Positions 57,820 through 64,000 of a DNA stretch of 64,000 nucleotides are shown in pieces. Source of the DNA: an uncultured Hyphomicrobiales bacterium (GTDB lineage: Bacteria > Pseudomonadota > Alphaproteobacteria > Rhizobiales > Rhizobiaceae); contig CALTTH010000006.1 in NCBI GenBank assembly GCA_943908365.1, positions 1 through 64,000 on the forward strand. Direction: 5' to 3'. Position numbers and translations under genes: made by a program. Under the pieces are notes generated by a model, which had not been told where the DNA came from, ran no database searches, and worked only from the letters and a program-made list of their open reading frames with translations. Positions within the stretch are counted from its first letter, which is position 1. The number at the start of each line of letters is the position of its first letter.

Positions 57820-58227
57820 TCAGGGATGCATCTTTGCACCCTTGCAAATCTTGTCGACGATCTTCTTATCGGACCGCAACGCGAGACCAACGAGCTTGGC
57901 ATTGTCCGGAATGAACCTGGCAAAGACCTCTCGATTCGCAGCATCATGACCCGTTGCGAACATCTCTTCGATGTAGGCTGACGCCGTGACATTTCGCTCC
58001 AGCGTCCGCCGGTGGATGGTTCTCAGTGTCTCTTGGTCAGCCGTCAGAACCACGATTGGCTGGATGGACATCGGATTGTAGACATTATCAGCGGCATCAC
58101 GATATGCTTCGCCGATGATCGTGGGCGATTGAGCGACTATGCCGCTTGTCAGAAAAGCGGTGACGTTTAGCTTCTGCCACGTGGCAAGGTCATCGCGAAT
58201 GATGATCGCGATTTTGGTGTCGAACAT
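57820..58227 (-). CDS. DUF2000 family protein
   Basis: A 135-residue cytoplasmic protein similar to DUF2000 family members. It starts MFDTKIAIIIRDDLATWQKLNVTAFL and ends with a Lys-rich tail. A central segment IQPIVVLTADQETLRTIHRRT is typical of the family, which is predicted to have a peptidyl-tRNA hydrolase-like fold of unknown function. AAGGAG precedes the ATG at 58227 by six bases. The divergent AraC-family gene begins within the same CATG, so the two starts overlap. This tight divergent pairing suggests the AraC protein controls this gene. Confidence 0.75.
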   Translation of the reverse strand: MFDTKIAIIIRDDLATWQKLNVTAFLTSGIVAQSPTIIGEAYRDAADNVYNPMSIQPIVVLTADQETLRTIHRRTLERNVTASAYIEEMFATGHDAANREVFARFIPDNAKLVGLALRSDKKIVDKICKGAKMHP

Positions 58228-59113
58228 GTCATACTCCTTTGAAGGTATCGAGGACATCGAGCAACTAGCGGTGCAGCGGGCGCTGGGTCTTGAACGTTCG
58301 TGCGTTGAATTTCAGCCCGGCGTGCGCGTGGTTGCGGAAAGTAGAGGGATTGAGCGGACCGAGGTGCGGTTCCACGGCAATGGGTTTACACCGCATCGAC
58401 ACGACACTTACGCATTGGGACTGACCCTGCACGGCGTGCAAACCTTTCGCTATCGCGGCGTCGAGCGGTTCAGCATGCCCGGAAACGTCATCGTGCTGCA
58501 TCCGGATGAGGTCCACGATGGGGCTGCTGGAACGGATGCAGGGCTGATCTATCGCATGGTCTATATGCCGCCCGAGTTGATTGGGGCCATCGATGGTTAC
58601 TCTCGTTCCTTGCCATTCGTGCCGGATCCAGTTGTCGCCAATGCCGAGTTGTCTCGTACGCTTGCCTATATTCTGTCGGACCTTGATCACGAACCCGATG
58701 ATCTTGCCAAGGATGATGCAATCCAGCGGATCGAAACGATTCTCTCTCGTGAAGCAGGAGCACCGGGCAGACGGGTGACCAAGGTCGCGCAATCGGCTGT
58801 CTTGCGGGCGCGGGACTTTCTTCTCAGTCATAGTGATGAGCCGGTGCGATCCGCGGCGCTCGAGGACATCACAGGGCTGGACCGGTATGCCCTTGCAAGG
58901 CATTTCAGGCAGTTGCTTGGCACCAGCCCACACCGCTATCTCGTGATGCGTCGACTTGGCCGAGCAAAGCAATTGCTGTTGGCGGGCAGCAGTCTGGCGG
59001 GCGCGGCAGTCGAATCAGGCTTTGCGGATCAAGCTCATCTTACGCGGCATTTTCGCGACGCCTTCGGGATTACGCCGGGCCGGTGGTTGGCATTGCAGGA
59101 TCGCAAAGACTGA
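58226..59113 (+). CDS. AraC family transcriptional regulator
   Basis: A 295-residue regulator with an N-terminal cupin-type effector domain (HGNGFTPHRHDTYALGLTLHGVQTF near residues 50-80, and VLHPDEVHDG near 95). A C-terminal double helix-turn-helix follows: the first HTH lies around ITGLDRYALARHFRQLLGTSPHRYL, and the second is SSLAGAAVESGFADQAHLTRHF with GITPGRWL. The start at 58226 is uncertain. No ribosome site precedes this ATG, it overlaps the DUF2000 start by two bases, and a GTG near 58271 in frame is possible. Ligand and targets unknown, though the divergent DUF2000 gene is the natural target. Confidence 0.85.
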   Translation: MSYSFEGIEDIEQLAVQRALGLERSCVEFQPGVRVVAESRGIERTEVRFHGNGFTPHRHDTYALGLTLHGVQTFRYRGVERFSMPGNVIVLHPDEVHDGAAGTDAGLIYRMVYMPPELIGAIDGYSRSLPFVPDPVVANAELSRTLAYILSDLDHEPDDLAKDDAIQRIETILSREAGAPGRRVTKVAQSAVLRARDFLLSHSDEPVRSAALEDITGLDRYALARHFRQLLGTSPHRYLVMRRLGRAKQLLLAGSSLAGAAVESGFADQAHLTRHFRDAFGITPGRWLALQDRKD

Positions 59114-59225
59114 AAAGCGCTAACTCGCTTGCTCTGATGCGAGCGTCGAAAATACGGTCAACGGATGGTTAAGCAAATGCGGCTATTGTGATTCCAGTAG
59201 CGCGTTTGAAGGCTGTTTTCAGAGT

Positions 59226-59543
59226 ATGTGGACGAAGCATCATAAGAAAAGACGGTTTGGCCGTCTTGTTGTTCCAGCGATCACGGTCGCCTTTCTTTCC
59301 TATTTCGGTTATCATTCCATTCATGGCGATTTCGGGCTGGAAGCCATGGAGCGCCTGGAGCGTCAGCGCATCGCCAGAACGGCTGAGCGAGACAAGATCG
59401 TCAAGACTCGCGTAGCGCTGGAGCGTCAGGTGGAGTTGATGAGCGATGGGTCGCTTGAGCGGGATATGATCGATGAGATTTCGCGTTATCAGTTGAACAT
59501 GTCGAAACCGGATGAAATCGTCATCATGAACGGATATATGTGA
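59226..59543 (+). CDS. ftsB: septum formation initiator FtsB/DivIC family
   Basis: A 105-residue bitopic division protein. A basic N-terminus (WTKHHKKRRFGRL) is followed by a membrane helix at about 14-30. A coiled-coil of heptad repeats comes next (LEAMERLERQRIARTAERDK, VKTRVALERQVEL). The periplasmic end is ISRYQLNMSKPDEIVIMNGY. This matches the FtsB/DivIC layout that ties FtsQ and FtsL together in the divisome. It lies 150 bases upstream of pdhA, and a weak hairpin sits at its stop. In related rhizobia ftsB-like genes commonly sit beside pdhA. Confidence 0.85.
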   Translation: MWTKHHKKRRFGRLVVPAITVAFLSYFGYHSIHGDFGLEAMERLERQRIARTAERDKIVKTRVALERQVELMSDGSLERDMIDEISRYQLNMSKPDEIVIMNGYM

Positions 59544-59564
59544 TTAACTGAATTTCAGTTAATC
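59542..59564 (+). terminator. AT-rich inverted repeat at the ftsB stop
   Basis: GATTAACTG-AATTT-CAGTTAATC is a perfect 9-bp stem that begins inside the ftsB stop codon and is followed by ATGAAATTTATTTTTAA. It may act as a weak terminator before pdhA or as a 3' stabiliser. Confidence 0.5.
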
Positions 59565-59695
59565 ATGAAATTTATTTTTAATAACAGTCGTTTACTTAGA
59601 ATATGTGCCATGCGTTTATGGCATTGCTGTGGCGACCGTTCTTGCATATGTTACGCGCCGATCCAACCATTCTAATTCAACTCAGGGAGGGATGA

Positions 59696-60742
59696 ATGGC
59701 GCCGCGCAAAAACGCGTCTGTATCCGGCCGCAAGACAACGGCAAAGACGCCTGCTAAGGAATTCACCGGCAAGAACGCCCCGGATTTCGGCAAGGACGAA
59801 GAACTCCACGCGTATCGCGAGATGCTGCTCATCCGTCGCTTCGAAGAAAAGGCCGGCCAGCTTTATGGCATGGGTTTCATCGGCGGTTTCTGTCACCTCT
59901 ACATCGGCCAGGAAGCCGTTGTCGTTGGTATGCAGATGTCGCAGAAGGAAGGCGATCAGGTCATCACCGCCTATCGTGACCACGGCCATATGCTGGCCGC
60001 CGGCATGAGCCCGCGCGGTGTTATGGCGGAACTGACCGGACGTCGCGGCGGCCTTTCCAAGGGTAAGGGCGGCTCGATGCATATGTTCTCCAAGGAGAAG
60101 CATTTTTACGGCGGCCACGGCATCGTCGGTGCGCAGGTTTCGCTCGGTACCGGTCTGGCCTTCGCCAACAAGTATCGTGGCAACGACAATGTGTCGGTGA
60201 CCTACTTCGGTGACGGTGCGGCCAACCAGGGTCAGGTCTATGAGAGCTTCAACATGGCTGCTCTCTGGAAACTGCCGATCATCTACATCGTCGAAAACAA
60301 CCGTTACGCCATGGGCACCTCGACCAGCCGCGCCACGGCGCAGTCTAACTATTCGCTTCGCGGTTCCGGTTTCGGCATTCCCGGCGTTCAGGTGGACGGC
60401 ATGGACGTTCGCGCCGTCAAGGCTGCTGCGGACGAAGCTCTCGAGCATTGCCGCTCCGGCAAGGGTCCGATCATTCTGGAAATGTTGACCTATCGCTATC
60501 GCGGTCACTCCATGTCGGACCCGGCCAAGTATCGTTCCAAGGACGAAGTGCAGAAGATGCGCTCCGAGCATGACCCGATCGAGCAGGTCAAGGCGCGGCT
60601 CATGGAGCAGGGCTGGGCAAGCGAAGACGAGTTGAAGGCGATCGACAAGGATGTCCGTGACATCGTGGCCGACAGCGCCGACTTTGCCCAGAACGATCCA
60701 GAGCCGGATGTATCCGAGCTTTACACCGACATTCTGCTCTGA
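59696..60742 (+). CDS. pdhA: pyruvate dehydrogenase E1 component subunit alpha
   Basis: A 348-residue subunit of the alpha2beta2 pyruvate dehydrogenase E1. The thiamine diphosphate motif is GDGAANQGQVYESFNMAALW near residues 170-190, ending with IIYIVENN. ERLRSGKG-type segments and the phosphorylation-like loop YRGHSMSDPAKYRSKDEV are present. A Lys/Thr-rich 25-residue N-terminal tail (PRKNASVSGRKTTAKTP) precedes the fold. GGGAGGG lies just upstream. It is first in the operon pdhA-pdhB-pdhC, which makes acetyl-CoA from pyruvate, with pdhB 17 bases downstream. Confidence 0.97.
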   Translation: MAPRKNASVSGRKTTAKTPAKEFTGKNAPDFGKDEELHAYREMLLIRRFEEKAGQLYGMGFIGGFCHLYIGQEAVVVGMQMSQKEGDQVITAYRDHGHMLAAGMSPRGVMAELTGRRGGLSKGKGGSMHMFSKEKHFYGGHGIVGAQVSLGTGLAFANKYRGNDNVSVTYFGDGAANQGQVYESFNMAALWKLPIIYIVENNRYAMGTSTSRATAQSNYSLRGSGFGIPGVQVDGMDVRAVKAAADEALEHCRSGKGPIILEMLTYRYRGHSMSDPAKYRSKDEVQKMRSEHDPIEQVKARLMEQGWASEDELKAIDKDVRDIVADSADFAQNDPEPDVSELYTDILL

Positions 60743-60759
60743 TCGGGAAAGGGAAAACA

Positions 60760-62187
60760 ATGCCAGTAGAAATTCTTATGCCCGCCCTTTCCCCCACCAT
60801 GGAGGAAGGCACGCTTTCCAAGTGGTTGAAGAAAGAGGGTGACAAGGTCACCTCCGGCGACGTGATCGCGGAAATCGAAACCGACAAGGCGACGATGGAA
60901 GTTGAAGCCGTGGACGAGGGCGTCATCGGCAAGATCCTGATCGATGCCGGTACCGAAAACGTCAAGGTGAACACGGCAATTGCCGTTCTCCTTCAGGAAG
61001 GTGAAAGCGCAGACGACCTGTCATCTTCTGCCGCACCGAAAAAGGAAGAGCCGAAGGCAGAAGCCGCAGGCTCCGGTTCTGACGCCGCCGGCGGCAAGGC
61101 CCGCGAAGCCAGCGACGAGCCTTCCGCTGCCAAGGAGGCCGCAAAGGCACCTGCAGCACCGAAGATCGAGGTTGCTGCCGATCCGGAAATTCCGGAGGGC
61201 ACCGAATTTGTCAGCCAGACCGTGCGCGAAGCTTTGCGCGATGCCATGGCCGAGGAAATGCGCTCTGACGAAAACGTCTTCGTCATGGGCGAAGAAGTTG
61301 CCGAGTACCAGGGCGCCTACAAGATCACCCAGGGTCTCCTGCAGGAATTCGGCGCCAAGCGCGTCATCGATACGCCGATCACCGAACACGGCTTTGCCGG
61401 TATCGGCGTCGGTGCTGCCATGACCGGCCTGAAGCCGATCGTCGAATTCATGACGTTCAACTTCGCCATGCAGGCCATCGACCAGATCGTCAACTCTGCT
61501 GCCAAGACGCTCTACATGTCTGGCGGTCAGATGGGCGCGCCGATGGTGTTCCGTGGTCCGTCGGGTGCTGCTGCCCGCGTGGCTGCTCAGCACTCGCAGT
61601 GCTATGCCGCATGGTACAGCCACATCCCAGGACTCAAGGTCGTCATGCCTTACACGGCAGCCGACGCGAAGGGCCTTTTGAAGGCGGCGATCCGTGATCC
61701 GAACCCGGTCATCTTCCTCGAAAACGAAATCCTGTACGGTCAGAGCTTCGACGTGCCGAAGCTGGATGATTTCGTCCTGCCGATCGGCAAGGCGCGCATT
61801 CATCGCAAGGGCAAGGACGCGACCATCGTTTCCTTCGGTATCGGCATGACCTATGCGGTCAAGGCTGTCGCCGAACTGGAAAAGGAGGGCATCGATGTCG
61901 AGCTGATCGACCTTCGTACCATCCGCCCGATGGATCTTCCGACGGTGATCGAATCGGTCAAGAAGACCGGTCGTCTGGTGACTGTCGAAGAAGGCTTCCC
62001 GCAGTCATCGGTCGGTGACTTCATCTCCAACCAGGTTCAGCGCGCTGCCTTCGATTATCTCGATGCACCGATCCTGACGATTGCCGGTAAGGACGTTCCG
62101 ATGCCTTACGCTGCAAACCTGGAGAAGCTGGCTTTGCCGAATGTCGACGAAGTCATCCAGGCTGTCAAAGCCGTCTGCTACAAGTAA
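60760..62187 (+). CDS. pdhB: pyruvate dehydrogenase E1 component subunit beta with lipoyl domain
   Basis: A 475-residue protein made of an N-terminal lipoyl domain (residues 1-80, lipoyl Lys43 in ETDKATMEVEA), an Ala/Pro/Glu/Lys linker (about 85-145), and the E1-beta transketolase fold (about 150-475, MGEEVAEYQGAYKITQGLL, TPITEHGFAGIGVGAAM, VEEGFPQSSVGDFI). The fusion of a lipoyl domain to E1-beta is seen in alphaproteobacteria but not in most other groups. It lies between pdhA (17 bases) and pdhC (15 bases). Confidence 0.97.
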   Translation: MPVEILMPALSPTMEEGTLSKWLKKEGDKVTSGDVIAEIETDKATMEVEAVDEGVIGKILIDAGTENVKVNTAIAVLLQEGESADDLSSSAAPKKEEPKAEAAGSGSDAAGGKAREASDEPSAAKEAAKAPAAPKIEVAADPEIPEGTEFVSQTVREALRDAMAEEMRSDENVFVMGEEVAEYQGAYKITQGLLQEFGAKRVIDTPITEHGFAGIGVGAAMTGLKPIVEFMTFNFAMQAIDQIVNSAAKTLYMSGGQMGAPMVFRGPSGAAARVAAQHSQCYAAWYSHIPGLKVVMPYTAADAKGLLKAAIRDPNPVIFLENEILYGQSFDVPKLDDFVLPIGKARIHRKGKDATIVSFGIGMTYAVKAVAELEKEGIDVELIDLRTIRPMDLPTVIESVKKTGRLVTVEEGFPQSSVGDFISNQVQRAAFDYLDAPILTIAGKDVPMPYAANLEKLALPNVDEVIQAVKAVCYK

Positions 62188-62202
62188 GGGGAGGGCGTTT
62201 CG

Positions 62203-63597
62203 ATGCCTATCAACATCACCATGCCTGCCCTTTCCCCGACGATGGAAGAGGGCAATCTGGCCAAGTGGCTGGTCAAGGAAGGCGACAAGGTTGCTCCCGG
62301 CGACGTGATTGCCGAAATAGAAACCGACAAGGCGACCATGGAAGTGGAAGCCGTGGACGAGGGCACGGTCGCCAAGATCGTGGTTCCGGCGGGCACGGAA
62401 GCGGTCAAGGTCAACGCTTTGATCGCCATCCTGGCAGGCGAAGGCGAAGACGTGGCTGAAGCGGCAAAGGGCGGCTCTGCCGCTCCTGCCAAATCAGAGG
62501 CGAAGGCTGAAGCGCCCAAGCAGGAAGCCAAGGCCGAGACGCAGAAGGAAGAGACGTCTAACGCTGCTCCTAAGGCTGACAAGCCGGTTGCAGATCAGGC
62601 TGCTGCGCCGTCCACACCCGCACCTGTTTCCAAGTCCGGCGAGCGTCTCTTCGCTTCGCCATTGGCACGCCGCATGGCTAAGGATGCCGGTCTTGATCTT
62701 TCCGCTGTGTCCGGCTCCGGCCCGCATGGCCGTATCGTCAAGTCTGACGTCGAAAAGGCTGTTGCTTCCGGTGGCACGAAGGCGGCACCGGCTGCTGCAC
62801 AGGCCCCCGTGTCGTCCGGTGCTGCTGCTCCGGCACCTGCCAAGGGTCCGTCGGACGAGAGCGTTCTCAAGCTGTTTGCCGAAGGCTCCTACGAGCTTCT
62901 GCCGCATGATGGCATGCGCAAGACCATTGCCTCGCGCCTGACAGAGTCGACCCAGACGGTTCCGTCCTACACGGTCTCGATGGAATGCGAGCTCGATGCG
63001 ATGTTGAAGCTTCGTGCCGAGATCAATGCGTCTGCACCGGTGAAGAAGACCGAGAAGGGCGAGGTTCCGGCCTTCAAGCTCTCCGTCAACGACTTCATCA
63101 TCAAGGCTATGGCGCTTGCGCTGCGTGACGTGCCGATGGCGAATGCCTCCTGGACGTCGACTGCTCGCGTTCTTCACAAGCATGCCGATGTTGGCGTGGC
63201 TGTGTCGATCCCGGATGGCCTGATCACGCCGATCGTCCGCAAGGCCGAGGAGAAGTCGCTTTCGGCTATCTCTAACGAGGTTAAGGATCTTGCCAAGCGT
63301 GCGCGTGACAAGAAGCTGAAGCCGGAAGAATACCAGGGCGGCACGACATCGGTGTCGAACCTTGGCATGTTCGGCGTTTCGTCCTTCACGTCTATCGTCA
63401 ACCTGCCGCAGGCGTCGATCGTCTCGATCGGCGCTGGCGTCGAGAAGCCGGTCGTTCGCGGCGGCAAGATCGAAGTTGGCACGGTGATGACGGCGACCTT
63501 CGCCTTCGATCACCGCGTCATCGATGGTGCGCTGGGCGCGGAGCTTGCTTCCGCCTTCAAGCGCTACATCGAAAGCCCGATGTCGATGCTGGTCTGA
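62203..63597 (+). CDS. pdhC: dihydrolipoamide acetyltransferase (E2) of pyruvate dehydrogenase
   Basis: A 464-residue acetyltransferase core of the complex. The lipoyl domain has Lys43 (ETDKATMEVEAVDEG). A linker rich in Ala, Pro, Lys and Glu follows. The peripheral subunit-binding domain (about 145-185) contains RLFASPLARRMAKDAGLDL, and the catalytic domain ends FDHRVIDGALGAELASAFKR with His437 and Asp441. It is 15 bases after pdhB and 60 bases before an SGNH hydrolase gene. In related rhizobia lpd follows downstream. It is beyond the window here, if present. Confidence 0.97.
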   Translation: MPINITMPALSPTMEEGNLAKWLVKEGDKVAPGDVIAEIETDKATMEVEAVDEGTVAKIVVPAGTEAVKVNALIAILAGEGEDVAEAAKGGSAAPAKSEAKAEAPKQEAKAETQKEETSNAAPKADKPVADQAAAPSTPAPVSKSGERLFASPLARRMAKDAGLDLSAVSGSGPHGRIVKSDVEKAVASGGTKAAPAAAQAPVSSGAAAPAPAKGPSDESVLKLFAEGSYELLPHDGMRKTIASRLTESTQTVPSYTVSMECELDAMLKLRAEINASAPVKKTEKGEVPAFKLSVNDFIIKAMALALRDVPMANASWTSTARVLHKHADVGVAVSIPDGLITPIVRKAEEKSLSAISNEVKDLAKRARDKKLKPEEYQGGTTSVSNLGMFGVSSFTSIVNLPQASIVSIGAGVEKPVVRGGKIEVGTVMTATFAFDHRVIDGALGAELASAFKRYIESPMSMLV

Positions 63598-63657
63598 TAA
63601 AATGGTCGAGCCGGATGCTGTCATCAGCCTTCGGCTCTTCTCCTTCTGGAGGCGGAT

Positions 63658-64000
63658 GTGACGAAGACCGTTCTTTGCTATGGCGACAGCCTGACATGGG
63701 GATATGACGCCGAAAATCTCGGGCGTCACGCGTTTGACGATCGCTGGCCGAGCGTGCTGCAGAAGGCGCTGGGCAGTGAGGTCAATGTCATTGCCGAGGG
63801 GTTGAACGGACGCACCACCGCCTATGATGATCATCTGGCGGATTGCGACCGCAATGGTGCAACGCTGCTTCCGACGATCCTTCACAGCCACGCGCCGCTT
63901 GATCTCGTCATCATCATGCTCGGCACCAATGATCTGAAGCGTGGCATCGGTGCTGGTTCTGCAGTTGGGGCGGTCAAGGGTGTGGAACGGCTGGTCAGTC
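63658..64000 (+). CDS. SGNH/GDSL hydrolase, cut by the right edge
   Basis: The first 114 codons of a GDSL-type esterase. The GTG start at 63658 is preceded by GGAGG at six bases. Block I, YGDSLTWGYD, has the nucleophile Ser11. Block II is EGLNGRTTAY near 48. Block III is LGTNDLKRG near 92, with the GTND Asn of the oxyanion hole. The catalytic Asp/His block V lies beyond the edge. It follows pdhC by 60 bases on the same strand, and arylesterase-type SGNH genes at this position occur in other rhizobia. The role beside the pyruvate dehydrogenase genes is unclear. Confidence 0.88.
   Translation, partial: MTKTVLCYGDSLTWGYDAENLGRHAFDDRWPSVLQKALGSEVNVIAEGLNGRTTAYDDHLADCDRNGATLLPTILHSHAPLDLVIIMLGTNDLKRGIGAGSAVGAVKGVERLVS

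Noticed and set aside
62494..63891. 465-residue minus-strand frame over pdhC
   Set aside because: Antisense shadow of E2 and of the SGNH gene start.

Overview
The window reads as chromosomal core DNA of a Rhizobiaceae alphaproteobacterium, most like Agrobacterium or Rhizobium. The clues are a pyruvate dehydrogenase E1-beta with its own lipoyl domain, a ppiD-trpD-trpC-moaC-moeA cluster, an alphaproteobacterial LexA box (GAAC-N7-GAAC) between uvrA and ssb, and IalB-, HspQ- and RcnB-type proteins. The genus is inferred, because no database could be searched. Coding density is high and almost all genes are full length. I see no transposase, integrase, prophage or CRISPR array.

Layout. 1-3100: a sparse, partly AT-rich stretch with small hypothetical genes and a TTG-started FkbM methyltransferase, ending at a tRNA-Lys(CTT). 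3245-8923: GlsB-like stress protein, a large MscS-type channel, and a dimethylglycine/sarcosine dehydrogenase-like FAD-GcvT fusion. 9144-14663 (minus): moeA, moaC, trpC, trpD, ppiD. 15084-15436: two short membrane protein genes. 15832-22832 (plus): coaD, two cyclophilins, queA-tgt-pabB, and an exported phytase/esterase-like protein behind a PHO-box-like repeat. 22894-29288: a small gene plus recG (minus), diverging from sdhE-mfd (plus). 29426-35849: exported proteins, two EamA exporters, a DsbA/FrnE-like protein, an orphan YejA-type binding protein, IalB and hspQ. 35996-39674: glnA and glnB (minus, with a sigma-54 promoter) and the bifunctional NAD(P)HX repair enzyme. 39683-44788: LacI regulator, GH2 beta-mannosidase and aldo-keto reductase. 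44980-49978: a zinc block of RcnB-like protein, COG0523 GTPase, znuA, znuC, znuB and zur, with Zur-box-like palindromes. 50014-59543: gamma-carbonic anhydrase, FAH hydrolase, dusA, DUF72, uvrA and ssb, a small membrane protein, DUF2000 and AraC, and ftsB. 59696-64000: pdhA-pdhB-pdhC and the start of an SGNH hydrolase.

How the genes work together. The zinc block looks like one regulon: an importer, its Fur-family repressor and a metallochaperone GTPase. ZnuA and ZnuC both carry long His-rich segments. The queA/tgt pair makes the queuosine precursor in tRNA, but this Tgt has Ser at two of the three zinc-cysteine positions. glnB-glnA is the nitrogen sensing and assimilation pair. uvrA/ssb carries a perfect SOS box, and a second GTTC-N7-GTTC motif lies between recG and sdhE-mfd. 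I found no clearly novel multi-gene system. The most distinctive signals are the degenerate Tgt zinc site, the His-rich ZnuC tail, the second SOS-like box, the PHO-like box, the LacI/mannosidase locus without a transporter, and the FkbM stretch beside the tRNA.
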